From contig NC_016941.1 of assembly GCF_000236925.1 (NCBI RefSeq), positions 2,368,566-2,432,565 of the forward strand: a stretch of 64,000 nt of DNA, given 5' to 3'. This document shows positions 1-10,941 of the stretch, one piece after another; position 1 is the first letter of the stretch; every line of letters begins with the position of its first letter. This stretch comes from Staphylococcus argenteus (GTDB taxonomy: Bacteria > Bacillota > Bacilli > Staphylococcales > Staphylococcaceae). The translations under genes were made by a program, and so were the position numbers. Below the pieces are notes generated by a model. It was not told the DNA's origin and did no database searches. It was given only the letters and a program-made list of their open reading frames with translations.

Positions 1-1
1 A

Positions 2-424
2 TTCGCAATCATTCAAACATTAATCATAGTCCTATTTTCAATATATTTATTGAACATTAATTTAGCAGGTAGCTTATGGTATGTTGTTTTAATCAATATT
101 TGTTTAGCTATCACTGCGCTATCAATGGGTATTTTCATTTCTACATTTGCTAATTCTGAGTTTCAAATGATTCAATTTATTCCACTAGTTGCTGTACCTC
201 AGGTATTCTTTTCAGGAATTTTCCCACTTGAAAATATGCCTGATTGGCTAGGTAATATCGGATATCTATTTCCGCTAAGATATGCTGGTGATGCATTAAC
301 AAATGTCATGATTAAAGGGCAAGGCTGGAATCATATTTGGTTTGATTTATTAGTACTAGTCATTTTCATCACTATCTTTATCATCTTAAATATCGTTGGT
401 CTAAAACACTACAGACAGGTATAA
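2..424 (+). CDS. ABC-2 type transporter permease, C-terminal part
   Basis: The reading frame is open from the left edge of the window (frame of base 2), so the gene starts upstream and only its last 140 codons are seen. The protein is membrane-embedded: hydrophobic helices fill nearly the whole fragment, including a VAVPQVFFSGIFPLENMP stretch and a closing helix before the basic KHYRQV tail. The 'FFSGIFPLENMP' loop followed by a 'FPLRYAGDAL' segment is typical of ABC-2 type export permeases (drug or polymer export). Its ATPase partner should lie to the left, outside the window. The substrate cannot be told from the sequence. Confidence 0.75.
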   Translation, partial: FAIIQTLIIVLFSIYLLNINLAGSLWYVVLINICLAITALSMGIFISTFANSEFQMIQFIPLVAVPQVFFSGIFPLENMPDWLGNIGYLFPLRYAGDALTNVMIKGQGWNHIWFDLLVLVIFITIFIILNIVGLKHYRQV

Positions 425-495
425 ATTTTATAAACGCAACTAATTTATAATGCCACTTTACAATTTTAAAATTTCTAAATACCAATCTAAAAAAG

Positions 496-535
496 CGGTA
501 AGTTCTATCTCATTGAAACAGAACTTACCGTTTTA
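496..535. terminator. bidirectional terminator between ABC permease and mqo
   Basis: A perfect 11-bp inverted repeat (496-506 with 520-530, loop 13) is followed on the plus strand by TTTTATTATT and preceded by an A-rich run that serves the minus strand. It lies between two convergent genes. Confidence 0.8.
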
Positions 536-538
536 TTA

Positions 539-2017
539 TTATTTTACATTCAGATATTTTGTTACTTCTTTATTAATTTCATGATATAAATCTTCATGAT
601 CTGTTAAGCGATAACCAAATGACGGCACCATTTCTTTAATCTTTGGTTCCCATCCTTTGAATTCATCACGATAACATCGCTGTAAAACATCAAACATAAT
701 ATCAACAGCTGTTGATGCTCCAGGAGATGCCCCTAGTAATGCAGCTAACGTACCATCATCTGATGTAATAACCTCTGTACCAAATTGTAAATTACCCTTA
801 GCATCTTCAGTATCTTTAATTACTTGTACACGTTGACCCGCTTTAATAACTTCCCAATCTTCATTTTTGGCATTTGGGAAAAAGACTCTTAAATCATCCA
901 TACGCTCATCGTTTGATAACATCAATTGTGACACTAAATACTTCGTAAGACTCATTTCTTTAATACCTGCAGATAACATCGTTACAATATTATTCGGCTT
1001 AACAGATTTAATTAAATCCATATGTGAACCTGTTTTTAAAAATTTTGGTGAAAATCCTGCAAATGGACCAAATAATAATGAACGTTTACCGTCTACAAAG
1101 CGTGTATCTAAATGTGGTACTGACATTGGTGGTGCACCGACTGCTGCTTTCCCATAAACTTTAGCATGATGACGATCAATGACCTCTTGATTCGTACAAC
1201 GAAGGAATAAACCACTAACAGGGAATCCCCCGATATGTTTTGATTGCTTAATTCCTGTTTTTTGTAATAATGGCAAACTCGCGCCACCAGCACCAATAAA
1301 TACAAAATCAGCTTCATAAGTTTTTGTTTCATTATTTACTAAATCTTTTACTTTTACTAACCATGCCCCTGTTGTTTGTTGTTTGATATCTAAAACATTT
1401 TGTTTGTATTGAATATCAACACCACTTTGTTCTAAATTATTAAATAACTTTGCAGTTAAAGCACCAAAGTTCACATCTGTACCTGTTTCATCATATGTTA
1501 ACGCAATAGGTTCATCAGACTTACGACCTTCAATCATTAATGGAACCCAAGATTTCATTTCTTCTTCATCTTGAGATAACTTCATTTTTTCGAATAAAAC
1601 ACTTTTTTGCAATGTTGCTACACGATTTTTAATAAATGCGACATTTTCTTCTCCAATAACAAAACTCATGTGCGGCACCGCTTGAATAAAATGCCCTGGG
1701 TTATCTAATTGTCCATTTTTAACTAAATATGCCCAAAATTGCTTAGATATTTGATATTGCTCGTTTATCTTAATAGCCTTATTACAATCGACCGTGCCAT
1801 CCTTGCCTTCTTTTGTATAGTTCAACTCGCAAAGTGCTGAATGCCCTGTACCGGCATTATTCCATACATTTGAACTCTCTTCGCCAGGTTGTGATAATTT
1901 CTCAAACACTTTAATGTTCTTCTCGGGTGATAATTCTTTCAATAATGTTCCTAAAGTTGCACTCATAATACCGCCACCTATTAAGATGACATCTGTTTTG
2001 CTATGTTGTGTTGTCAT
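539..2017 (-). CDS. mqo: malate:quinone oxidoreductase
   Basis: Peripheral membrane FAD enzyme that oxidises malate to oxaloacetate and passes electrons to menaquinone. At 492 aa it has the usual family length. An FAD-binding Rossmann motif ([13 protein letters not shown]) is at residues 11-23, and the Mqo signature stretches '[20 protein letters not shown]' and '[19 protein letters not shown]' are present. The ATG is preceded by a strong GGGGG ribosome site. S. aureus has two mqo-like genes; the copy next to the lactate permease is usually called mqo1, and the other has been reassigned to lactate oxidation. I therefore favour malate as substrate, from genomic position rather than from a residue I can point to. 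Confidence 0.9.
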   Translation of the reverse strand: MTTQHSKTDVILIGGGIMSATLGTLLKELSPEKNIKVFEKLSQPGEESSNVWNNAGTGHSALCELNYTKEGKDGTVDCNKAIKINEQYQISKQFWAYLVKNGQLDNPGHFIQAVPHMSFVIGEENVAFIKNRVATLQKSVLFEKMKLSQDEEEMKSWVPLMIEGRKSDEPIALTYDETGTDVNFGALTAKLFNNLEQSGVDIQYKQNVLDIKQQTTGAWLVKVKDLVNNETKTYEADFVFIGAGGASLPLLQKTGIKQSKHIGGFPVSGLFLRCTNQEVIDRHHAKVYGKAAVGAPPMSVPHLDTRFVDGKRSLLFGPFAGFSPKFLKTGSHMDLIKSVKPNNIVTMLSAGIKEMSLTKYLVSQLMLSNDERMDDLRVFFPNAKNEDWEVIKAGQRVQVIKDTEDAKGNLQFGTEVITSDDGTLAALLGASPGASTAVDIMFDVLQRCYRDEFKGWEPKIKEMVPSFGYRLTDHEDLYHEINKEVTKYLNVK

Positions 2018-2396
2018 AACAAATACAGTCCCCCTTTTTAAAATGAATAATGGAACTTTCGACTAAATCCTACGTATTGATACCACTTTGAATAAATAAG
2101 TGTCTATACAGGTTCCTATGGTTATGCTTCCTTATTATCTGATTATGTATATAAATTATTTTATAAGAACTAAACTACTTTAATTATATACTTTATAAGC
2201 GTTAGGAAAAAGACAAAACCATGAACCTTAACAGCTATCAACAATATTACTTTGATATACGATTACTCATTTTTCATTTTAACATAAAGCGCTATCATTA
2301 TTGTAATATCAAACTTCTTTCTTTAATAATCCATTAAAAAAAGATGAGACGTTAGAAAACATCTCATCCTTGTTATATTGTATTTTGAAATACGTT
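2018..2396. other. 379-bp gap between lldP and mqo
   Basis: No open reading frame with a ribosome site is seen. The gap holds the lldP terminator (2336-2368) and must carry the mqo promoter on the minus strand. A TATAAT-like hexamer lies near 2185 but has no good -35 partner at 16-18 bp, so I do not call a promoter. Confidence 0.5.
2336..2368 (-). terminator. terminator of lldP
   Basis: Read on the minus strand, GGATGAGA pairs with TCTCATC around a short loop (arms 2343-2349 and 2362-2368) and is followed by a run of seven T. It ends the lactate permease transcript. Confidence 0.8.
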
Positions 2397-3995
2397 TTAT
2401 AGTAATGACAAAATGAATGTCCAAATACAGATAAAGATTAATAAACAAACACTGTATTTCAATGTCATTTTCAATAATTCTGATTCTTTACCAACTTGTT
2501 TAACTGCTGCAGTTGCAATCGCAATTGATTGTGGTGAAATCAGTTTTGCCGCTACACCACCCACTGTATTCGCAGATACAAGAAGTGAACCACTTGTTCC
2601 AATTTGTTGTGCAACAGAAGCTTGAATTGGTGCAAATAATGAGTTGTTATTTACAACTGATCCTGTCATAAACACACCTATCCAACCTAAGATTGGTGAC
2701 AGAACTGGGAAGACATTACCTGCTTTCGCAATACCTTGACCCATTGCTGCACTTAAACCACCATAAGTTGTGATTTTAGAAATTGCTAAGATGAAGCAAA
2801 TTGTAAGAACTGGTAACCACAATTCTTTAAATGTAACACCGAATAATCTACCTGCATCTTTAAAGTTAACCTTTTTAGACATTAAAATTGTAATAATAAT
2901 AGTTAGTAAAATAGCTGTACCAGTTTGCCCTATAATATTTAAAGTTAATACTAATGGTTTATGCGTAATGTCACTTACTGTTCCAGGTAAGTTGAATTTA
3001 AATACTAATGATGATAAAGCGCCATTTGGTAAGAATAAGTTTTTAAAGAATGGTGCACTCCAAATCATTACGATGACTGTCAAAACAATGAACGGGCTCC
3101 ATGCATGTAATACTGCTTTACCAGAGTGTGCTTTAGCAGGTTCGATTTCTTCATCTTTATTAACACGATAAATATGTTTTGGTTGGAATTTTTTAGAAAA
3201 TACTGCTAACGCTAACATAGTTAATAACGGTGGAATAATATCAGCTAATTCTGGTCCGTTGAAAACTGTTAATAAACCTTGAGTAATAGTATAAGTAACT
3301 GAAACTACTAAGATTGCTGGTAATGTTTCTTTAACGCCTCTTAAGCCATCAATGATAAAGATAAGTAAGAATGGAATAATGAAATTAATGATAGCTAGTG
3401 TCAAAGTTGCTGATTGAGAAACACCTAACACTGAAACATCGCCAGGTAATTTCAATGTTTCAACCACACCAACTGGAATACCAATTGCACCAAAAGCACC
3501 AGATGCTGCGTTTGCAACTAAACATAACATTGCAGCTTTTAATGGGTTGAATCCTAATTGAGTTAATAATAGCGCACATATTGCAATCGGCACACCAAAG
3601 CCTGCTGCACCTTCTAAAAATGCGTTAAATGCAAAGCCAATAAGTAAAACTTGTATACGTTGGTCTTGTGAAATATTTGTAATACTATCTTGAATTGTTA
3701 AAAATTGCCCAGATTCAACAGTAATTTTGTATAAAAGTACTGCCATCATAACGATATAGCCAATCGGAATGATACCTTGGAAGAAACCTTCGACTACTGC
3801 ACCAGAAGCGATACCAACTGGCAATTTGAAAAATGGTATTGCAATAAGTAATGTTACAACAAGTGTAGTAATTGCCGCATAAATACCTTTCATTTTAAAG
3901 ACTGTTAAACAAAGTAAAAATAGTACAATCGGTATTGCTGCAATTAAAGACGATAATAATAAATTATCAAATGGGTTAAACGTATTTACTAACAT
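2397..3995 (-). CDS. lldP: L-lactate permease
   Basis: Integral membrane symporter of the LctP family, taking up or releasing L-lactate with protons. At 532 aa with 12 or more hydrophobic segments it has the family length. Conserved stretches include 'GFAFNAFLEGAAGFGVPIAI', 'GIPVGVVETL' and 'GSVVNNNSLFAPIQ'. The start ATG follows GGAAAGAAGAG. The gene stands alone, with its own terminator downstream and a leader carrying a Rex-like box and a cre-like palindrome, which would tie expression to NADH level and sugar supply. It sits beside mqo, another respiratory carbon gene, but the two are separated by a terminator. Often named lctP in S. aureus. Confidence 0.92.
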   Translation of the reverse strand: MLVNTFNPFDNLLLSSLIAAIPIVLFLLCLTVFKMKGIYAAITTLVVTLLIAIPFFKLPVGIASGAVVEGFFQGIIPIGYIVMMAVLLYKITVESGQFLTIQDSITNISQDQRIQVLLIGFAFNAFLEGAAGFGVPIAICALLLTQLGFNPLKAAMLCLVANAASGAFGAIGIPVGVVETLKLPGDVSVLGVSQSATLTLAIINFIIPFLLIFIIDGLRGVKETLPAILVVSVTYTITQGLLTVFNGPELADIIPPLLTMLALAVFSKKFQPKHIYRVNKDEEIEPAKAHSGKAVLHAWSPFIVLTVIVMIWSAPFFKNLFLPNGALSSLVFKFNLPGTVSDITHKPLVLTLNIIGQTGTAILLTIIITILMSKKVNFKDAGRLFGVTFKELWLPVLTICFILAISKITTYGGLSAAMGQGIAKAGNVFPVLSPILGWIGVFMTGSVVNNNSLFAPIQASVAQQIGTSGSLLVSANTVGGVAAKLISPQSIAIATAAVKQVGKESELLKMTLKYSVCLLIFICIWTFILSLL

Positions 3996-4066
3996 AGGCT
4001 GACTCTTCTTTCCATAAAGTAGTAGTGTTATTGCTTCATTAAAATCATGTTCTGGCTATAGCATTT

Positions 4067-4080
4067 TGTTATCGATAACA
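4067..4080. promoter_or_regulatory. cre-like 14-bp palindrome (candidate CcpA site)
   Basis: TGTTATCGATAACA is a perfect palindrome that matches the catabolite-responsive consensus TGWAANCGNTNWCA at all but one position. It lies 72 bp upstream of the lldP start, between the Rex-like box and the ribosome site. CcpA binding is inference. Confidence 0.55.
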
Positions 4081-4101
4081 TTTTACAGAACAGTGAGATT
4101 A

Positions 4102-4119
4102 ATGTGATTTTTTTCACAA
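4102..4119. promoter_or_regulatory. Rex-like operator upstream of lldP
   Basis: ATGTGATTTTTTTCACAA fits the Rex consensus TTGTGAAWWWWTTCACAA with minor mismatches. Rex is the NADH-sensing repressor of fermentation and anaerobic genes; the lactate permease is a known type of Rex target in S. aureus. Binding here is inferred from sequence. Confidence 0.7.
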
Positions 4120-4311
4120 TTAAAATATACCATTTTTTCAGACTATTAACAATATCACTTTCCTATTTAATTGATTTATTTTTCATTTTAAATCTGCTCA
4201 CCAAAATGAATTGTACTTAATGTAATAATGCTACGCGTTCTATTCATGAATTTTACATAAGACCGTGATAAAATGAGAAAGATACTACGATGAGAAATGG
4301 AAGTAATAGCT

Positions 4312-5985
4312 ATGATTAAACAGATAAATGTATCTAATATGCAAAAATTTGAATCACAATTAATAAAAACTCAAGCTGAAGGTTATACACATATCGTTCC
4401 ATATGCTAATGAAATCATGATTTACCAATCAATGTTAGATGCTGTTCAATTGCGGCACACATCAATCGTGGTCGACTATACTGTGGATGGTCAATACAAA
4501 AATGATTGTCGATATTTCGGACAATCATCGATTAACTTTGCTGACTGGGCTCAAAATAATAATTATTATCCTAACATGATATATGCGATTCAACAGACTC
4601 TTGATTTAATACATTATTACCCTGTAGAAACGATTTTCGATTTAGCTTTATTGACACTTCTGAAAGGTGATTTATCAATCGATGGTCATGTCGTCTTCGA
4701 TTTCAAAGCACCATTAGCAACAAGCCCTTCAATATGGGAGATTGTTCAAAATTTTGAAGATATTGATATGACGTCACAGTTCTATTTAAATAAAATCGCG
4801 TATATTAATCGACATGCCATCCCTTTCCGAAACGTTTATGTTGAAGACACAGAACAACTTAACGCACCAGATAATTGGTTATATTCTACAAAGTTTTTAC
4901 TACCTAAATGGTTATACAAAATATCAAAGCAACGTTTCGATAACAAGCAATTGCAACATCTAGGTATTTACACAAAGCAACCAAACGCTTTAAAGGATCA
5001 TATCGTTTTTATCGGTGATCATTATCAATATGTAGGTAATTCAAAATATTTATTTACTTACTTCGTTAAACATAATCCAATGACTGCCTGTTATTTTGTT
5101 ACTGACGATCGTCGCGGACCACATTTCATATCACCTAATACTGAAAAAGCTGATGAATTGATTAACAGCGCACGCGTAGTTTTAGTTGAAAACGACATAC
5201 CTGAAACATTGCAACCAAACGGTACTTTAATTCAATTACATCAAGGCACACCAATAATGCAATTATTTTTAGACAGTAAAGAACCTGTTAAAAATTTAGA
5301 AACACCTTTTTATCGTGCTAAAAGGTATAATCGCTGGTTACAATTCGATTACGTTATACATTCTGCTGATGATGTTAGTCACTTTTATCAAACGGCCTTT
5401 CCTAGTCATCACGCAAACGTTTTGGCGTATGGTAATGCTAAACAACAATATTTATTACAAAAACGCAATGAAATAACGATTCAACAACAATATAAGAAAT
5501 CATTCAAAATAGACGATAGTAAACCAGTGTTATTTTATGCACCGATAGGATTAGTTCGCGCTCAACAATTACCATTATCAGACGCATTACTCAAAGCCTA
5601 TCACGTTGTTGTACAAGGTGTTGAAGAATCAATATTGCCAGAGGAAGTTATTGTTGCTCCAACATATCTTAGTGCTCAAGACTTAATTCTAATGTCTGAT
5701 GTCGTTATCACTGATTATTCAAATATAATATTTGATGCGATGGCTATAGACAAAACAGTAGCATTATATACCCCAAACCACAGTCAATATATTGAAGCGC
5801 AAGACGTTAACGAGGATATTTGGCGTCATCTATCAAAAATTTGGTATACAGACAGACAATTATTAATTAATAATTTAATTTCCCAGGCAATACCAGTGAT
5901 CAAATATCCTCAAATACAACATAAAGAACAGCCATTAGAATCAATTTCACAACTTATATTGTCTAAGATGCAATCTGGCCAATAG
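4312..5985 (+). CDS. CDP-glycerol glycerophosphotransferase family protein (TagF/TarF-like)
   Basis: 557 aa, with no signal peptide or membrane helix. The C-terminal half (about residues 240-550) has the fold of wall-teichoic-acid glycerophosphotransferases, with 'VFIGDHYQYVGNSKYLF', 'LIQLHQGTP' carrying a conserved histidine, and 'VITDYSNIIFDAMAIDK', the family's DYS-phosphate-binding motif. The N-terminal 200 residues are not recognised. The start at 4312 is chosen because GGAAG lies 8 nt upstream of it; an ATG 15 nt earlier lacks a ribosome site. It stands alone, far from the tag/tar cluster, so its polymer target is unknown. Confidence 0.75.
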   Translation: MIKQINVSNMQKFESQLIKTQAEGYTHIVPYANEIMIYQSMLDAVQLRHTSIVVDYTVDGQYKNDCRYFGQSSINFADWAQNNNYYPNMIYAIQQTLDLIHYYPVETIFDLALLTLLKGDLSIDGHVVFDFKAPLATSPSIWEIVQNFEDIDMTSQFYLNKIAYINRHAIPFRNVYVEDTEQLNAPDNWLYSTKFLLPKWLYKISKQRFDNKQLQHLGIYTKQPNALKDHIVFIGDHYQYVGNSKYLFTYFVKHNPMTACYFVTDDRRGPHFISPNTEKADELINSARVVLVENDIPETLQPNGTLIQLHQGTPIMQLFLDSKEPVKNLETPFYRAKRYNRWLQFDYVIHSADDVSHFYQTAFPSHHANVLAYGNAKQQYLLQKRNEITIQQQYKKSFKIDDSKPVLFYAPIGLVRAQQLPLSDALLKAYHVVVQGVEESILPEEVIVAPTYLSAQDLILMSDVVITDYSNIIFDAMAIDKTVALYTPNHSQYIEAQDVNEDIWRHLSKIWYTDRQLLINNLISQAIPVIKYPQIQHKEQPLESISQLILSKMQSGQ

Positions 5986-6063
5986 TGTTTAAATACCTCA
6001 GCGGCTGTGAATAAGTATTAAATGTAATATAGCCCAACATTTTTTATAATTTTAATGTACACA

Positions 6064-6107
6064 AAAAACGGTAAACCCTAATACATGTTATAGCGTTTAC
6101 CGTTTTT
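6064..6107. terminator. bidirectional terminator
   Basis: A perfect 13-bp inverted repeat (6064-6076 with 6095-6107) has A-runs on one side and T-runs on the other. It separates the convergent transferase and lipoprotein genes. Confidence 0.85.
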
Positions 6108-6138
6108 ATTTTTAATTTGTATTATAAATACATTAACT

Positions 6139-6768
6139 TTATTGTTGGTAGTTTGGATCAGTAACCATTGCTTGTCCAGTATAATCAACCGTTACAATTG
6201 AATATTTACCATTTGCATTTGGATCTTTGAAACTAAACACATATTTATAGTTACCATTATGTTCTTCAATAGAATAATCATTATATACTTTATTATTACT
6301 ACCAAATTTATTAGCTTCATTGTTAGCCGCATTTAAAGCAGTTTGGAAATTTGGTAATTGCTGTAAAGCTTGAGTTTTATTACCATTAAACGGATAAATA
6401 TTACGCGCCACTGACGTTGCATTTTGTCCATAATATGGTGCAACGTAATTTGACTTTTGATTGTTAGTCGTTTGATTATTACTTGATTGGTTATCATTTG
6501 TTTGATTTTGGTCATTGTTTGTTGCATTTGAGTTAGACTGTTGTTGGTTATCGTTTGTACTATTATCTTTATTATCTTTGTTTACGTCTTTTTTATCATC
6601 ATTATTGTCTTTTTTGTCTTTAGATGAATCATTTGTTCTTTTATCTTGTTGTTCAGTTTTCGCTTTATCATTTTTTTCTTTGTTACTGTCTTTTTGTTGA
6701 TCACTATCTTGACCACATGCAGCTAAAAATAACGATAATGCTAGTAACCCTGTAACTAATCTTTTCAT
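6139..6768 (-). CDS. secreted lipoprotein with Lys/Asp/Asn-rich linker
   Basis: 209 aa. The signal peptide ends in a clear lipobox (SLFLAAC, cysteine 18), so the protein should be lipid-anchored to the outer face of the membrane. Residues about 20-105 are a low-complexity linker of K, D, N, Q and S that probably spans the wall. The C-terminal 100 residues (from '[18 protein letters not shown]' to 'TDPNYQQ') form a compact Tyr/Asn-rich domain of unknown function. AGGAGGAG precedes the ATG. Staphylococcal homologues are annotated only as lipoproteins with a DUF. No neighbour suggests a role. Confidence 0.85.
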   Translation of the reverse strand: MKRLVTGLLALSLFLAACGQDSDQQKDSNKEKNDKAKTEQQDKRTNDSSKDKKDNNDDKKDVNKDNKDNSTNDNQQQSNSNATNNDQNQTNDNQSSNNQTTNNQKSNYVAPYYGQNATSVARNIYPFNGNKTQALQQLPNFQTALNAANNEANKFGSNNKVYNDYSIEEHNGNYKYVFSFKDPNANGKYSIVTVDYTGQAMVTDPNYQQ

Positions 6769-7082
6769 ACATATCTCCTCCTATAATTCGATATTCATTG
6801 AATAAAGCTTGAAATACATATCTACCATGTGTAACATTTCATGGCTTGTTACCAAAGACGCCAACACTAAAATGAGTTGAATTATCACAATATCCATAAC
6901 TACAATCTAAGCTTCTTTTTATTATACCCTAATTTTTGTTCATTATTATTTAATTTTTGTGAATTTTATGTTTTCTATAAATTTAATTATTTCACTTTTA
7001 CACTTCATTACAACCTAGGCATTTCTGCTCATACATAACATTTATTACAATGAATTCATTTTACCTGCTACAAAAACAACCA
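6769..7082. other. 314-bp intergenic region, AT-rich
   Basis: I see no gene or strong hairpin here. It must hold the promoter of the lipoprotein gene (minus strand). No operator-like palindrome stands out. Confidence 0.4.
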
Positions 7083-7598
7083 TTATAACTCTTTTTCCAT
7101 AATTAAATCTGTATCTGTGACATCACCTGTTTGAAAATGATGTTCACCAATCACCTTAAATCCATGACGTCGGTAAAATGCTTGCGCACGAGGATTATGC
7201 TCCCAAACTCCTAGCCAAATTTTATGTTTATTATGTTCTTGTGCAATTTTTTCAGCCAATGCTATTAATTGTGAACCTCTACCGCCACCTTGAAATTCTT
7301 TCAAAAAATATATGCGCTGTACTTCTAAATAGGCCTCCCCCATTTCTTCAGTTTGTGCATCGTTGATATTCATCTTAATATATCCTACGTTTTCACCATT
7401 TTCCTGATAAAAATAATGAAATGATGATACATCATTAATTTCTTGTGTAAATTTTTCTACAGTGTAATTGTCTTTAAAAAATTGTTCGAAATCTTTGTCG
7501 TCATAGTATGCTCCGAATGTATCATAAAATGTTTTTTTAGCTAATGTTACCAATTCCATCGCATCTTTATCTGTAATTACTTTTACTTCCCCTGTCAT
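7083..7598 (-). CDS. GNAT family N-acetyltransferase
   Basis: 171 aa cytosolic acetyltransferase using acetyl-CoA. The GNAT core is visible: 'VQRIYFLKEFQGGGRGSQLI' is beta-4 plus the acetyl-CoA pyrophosphate loop (Q-x-x-G-x-G type), followed by 'IWLGVWEHNPRAQAFYRRHGF', the motif B region. The N-terminal part resembles the PaiA/spermidine-type GNATs ('LAKKTFYDTFGAYYDDKDFEQFF'), but the substrate is not proven. GGAGGGG lies 7 nt before the ATG. It is monocistronic. Confidence 0.85.
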   Translation of the reverse strand: MTGEVKVITDKDAMELVTLAKKTFYDTFGAYYDDKDFEQFFKDNYTVEKFTQEINDVSSFHYFYQENGENVGYIKMNINDAQTEEMGEAYLEVQRIYFLKEFQGGGRGSQLIALAEKIAQEHNKHKIWLGVWEHNPRAQAFYRRHGFKVIGEHHFQTGDVTDTDLIMEKEL

Positions 7599-7791
7599 AT
7601 TTTCCCCTCCAACGAACTGTAATTTACTTTATAAATGTTTGTTCATGAGTTCATTTTCTAAGTAACTATGTAAAAATACATTAACACAAAGCAATTACAA
7701 ATTGTATTTATTGTGTGTAACATCGATAAATGATACATTTATTCCAGTAAAATGATCGTATTTGAAAAGAGAAAAGAGAGGATGTATCGTT

Positions 7792-8796
7792 GTGGTAGAA
7801 ACATTTAAAGCGTTTGTCATTGATAAGGATGAAAGTGGTAAAGTGACATCTACTTTTAAACAGTTATCACCTGCCGACTTACCTAAAGGAGATGTGCTGA
7901 TTAAAGTCCATTACTCTGGTATAAACTATAAAGATGCTTTAGCAACTCAAGATCACAATGCAGTAGTAAAATCATACCCTATGGTTCCTGGAATTGATTT
8001 AGCTGGTACAATTGTTGAATCCGAAGCACCAGGCTTTGAAAAAGGAGAACAAGTAATTGTAACGAGTTATGACTTAGGCGTCAGCCATTTTGGTGGTTTT
8101 AGTGAATATGCTCGTGTTAAATCAGAGTGGATCGTTAAACTCCCTGATACAATAACATTAGAAGAAGCAATGATTTATGGAACAGCCGGTTATACTGCTG
8201 GATTAGCCATTGAACGTCTTGAAAAAGTTGGAATGAATATCGAAGATGGTCCTGTACTAGTTCGCGGCGCTTCAGGTGGTGTAGGAACATTAGCTGTACT
8301 CATGCTAAATGAACTTGGTTACAAGGTTATCGCAAGTACAGGCAAGAAAGATGTTAGCAATCAATTACTTGAACTTGGTGCTAAAGAAGTTATCGATCGT
8401 CTTCCCGTTGAAGAAGATAGTACAAAACCTCTTGCATCATCAACTTGGCAAGCTTGTGTTGATCCTGTCGGTGGTGAAGGTATAAATTATGTTACTAAGC
8501 GTTTAAATCACAGTGGGTCAATTGCAGTTATTGGTATGACTGCTGGTAATACTTATACTAACTCTGTATTCCCTCACATTTTAAGAGGTGTAAATATTTT
8601 AGGCATCGATTCTGTATTTACAGCCATGAAATTAAGACAACGTGTCTGGCGTCGTCTCGCAAAAGATTTAAAGCCTGAAAATTTACATGAAATCAAGCAA
8701 GTCATAACATTTGATGAACTTCCAGAACAACTTAATAAAGTAATTAACCATGAAAATAAAGGTCGCATCGTTATCGATTTCGGTGTAGATAAATAG
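7792..8796 (+). CDS. medium-chain NADPH-dependent oxidoreductase (YhdH/acryloyl-CoA reductase type)
   Basis: 334 aa zinc-independent MDR-family enzyme. It shows the N-terminal GroES-like domain ('VHYSGINYKDALATQ', 'PMVPGIDLAGTIV') and a Rossmann cofactor domain with 'VLVRGASGGVGTLAVLMLNELGY' around residues 150-175. No zinc-ligand cysteine set is present. Members reduce quinones, acryloyl-CoA or other electrophilic enones with NADPH. I chose the GTG at 7792 (protein VETFKAF...) because AGAGAGG lies just upstream and homologues begin there; the frame is open back to a TTG at 7762, which would include the ribosome site in the coding sequence. Confidence 0.85.
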   Translation: MVETFKAFVIDKDESGKVTSTFKQLSPADLPKGDVLIKVHYSGINYKDALATQDHNAVVKSYPMVPGIDLAGTIVESEAPGFEKGEQVIVTSYDLGVSHFGGFSEYARVKSEWIVKLPDTITLEEAMIYGTAGYTAGLAIERLEKVGMNIEDGPVLVRGASGGVGTLAVLMLNELGYKVIASTGKKDVSNQLLELGAKEVIDRLPVEEDSTKPLASSTWQACVDPVGGEGINYVTKRLNHSGSIAVIGMTAGNTYTNSVFPHILRGVNILGIDSVFTAMKLRQRVWRRLAKDLKPENLHEIKQVITFDELPEQLNKVINHENKGRIVIDFGVDK

Positions 8797-8804
8797 TATT
8801 CATG

Positions 8805-8837
8805 AAAAAGACATCCCGTTATGCGAGATGTCTTTTT
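8805..8837. terminator. terminator after the MDR oxidoreductase gene
   Basis: A perfect 11-bp repeat (8805-8815 with 8827-8837) is followed by TTTTTATTTG on the plus strand. Confidence 0.85.
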
Positions 8838-8977
8838 ATTTGTTGTGGACTGTCAATTTTCCGATACTTCACCAATTAACATTTTACTTTAGTGCATTTT
8901 GGAAAGTCATGTATTTTCAGCCCCTATCATGCCTACACACTATACAAAATAAATGTTAATTAGTTTACAATTCAAAT

Positions 8978-9154
8978 TTAATTTCTTTTCCTATATACAT
9001 CAAAGGCATATATTAACCAGTAAATGACCGTGAATACACAACTATATAAAATAACTATTTCAAAATTTAATAAAAGTAAATATATCATTAAAGCTGATAT
9101 AATAAGTGCAACAAAATAGTATATTATAGCTTGTCTCAATGTATCGGTTTTCAT
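8978..9154 (-). CDS. small two-helix membrane protein
   Basis: 58 aa. Two hydrophobic helices (about residues 10-30 and 33-50) are joined by a short turn and followed by a basic C-terminus (YRKRN). The start at 9154 is set by GGGAG seven nt upstream; the frame extends further to 9217 but without a ribosome site. I do not recognise a family. Its neighbours are unrelated and the gene appears monocistronic. Confidence 0.6.
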   Translation of the reverse strand: MKTDTLRQAIIYYFVALIISALMIYLLLLNFEIVILYSCVFTVIYWLIYAFDVYRKRN

Positions 9155-9254
9155 TGTTCTAACTCCCTTAGTTATAAAGTCGAATCTTCTAAATAATATC
9201 AAATTGAGCTTTATCATAAAATACTCATTTTATAAAAATATTTTCTTAGAACAC

Positions 9255-9293
9255 CAAAAAGGGAATGGCTATTAAAATTTTAGACATTCCCTT
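9255..9293 (-). terminator. terminator of the GNAT gene at 9314
   Basis: AAGGGAATG (9259-9267) pairs with CATTCCCTT (9285-9293). Read on the minus strand the stem is followed by TTTTTGG. Confidence 0.75.
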
Positions 9294-9313
9294 ATTAGTA
9301 CAATTTTTTATTT

Positions 9314-9715
9314 TTAAAACTTAATATACATTCCACCTGAATCTGGTTCGGTAGGTATAAACCCAAATTTTGTATATAATTTATCCGCCGGGTAGTCTGC
9401 GATCAGGCTAACGTATGTACTTTCAACAGCAACTTGTTTAATATATGCCATAATATGCTCCATAATTAGACTGCCATATCCTTGACCTTGATAGCTATTC
9501 GAAACAGCAATATCAACAATTTGAAATGCTGTACCACCATCGCCAATCACTCTACCCATGCCAATCAACTGTTCATTATCATACAAAGTTACAGTAAAAC
9601 AGGCATTGGGTAGTCCTTTTTCTGCGGCTTCCCGTGTCTTAGGACTCATACCTGCATTTACTCTTAATGCACAATAATCATCACATGTTGGAATATCATA
9701 AGTCACTTTTACCAT
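9314..9715 (-). CDS. GNAT family N-acetyltransferase
   Basis: 133 aa. The single GNAT domain has the acetyl-CoA loop 'VSNSYQGQGYGSLIMEHIM' and the family's closing 'LYTKFGFIP' segment. An N-terminal 'RVNAGMSPKTREAAEKGLPN' region is shared with a common Firmicutes GNAT subfamily of unknown substrate. GTGGGG lies 6 nt ahead of the ATG at 9715; a second ATG directly before it and a GTG within the ribosome site are less likely starts. It lies 35 bp downstream of iruO on the same strand and could be co-transcribed. Confidence 0.85.
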   Translation of the reverse strand: MVKVTYDIPTCDDYCALRVNAGMSPKTREAAEKGLPNACFTVTLYDNEQLIGMGRVIGDGGTAFQIVDIAVSNSYQGQGYGSLIMEHIMAYIKQVAVESTYVSLIADYPADKLYTKFGFIPTEPDSGGMYIKF

Positions 9716-9750
9716 CATTAACCCCACTTTTCATCACACATTAAACCGAC

Positions 9751-10854
<1,104 letters not shown>

Positions 10855-10941
10855 TTAAAACCATTATACTATTTATACATACATTGTTAAAATAAATCGC
10901 ATAGTTTGTAGCGGATAATTAAAACAAATATTTAACTATAG

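Noticed and set aside
7762..7791. Earlier TTG start for the MDR oxidoreductase
   Set aside because: It would put the AGAGAGG ribosome site inside the coding sequence; the family begins at the later GTG.
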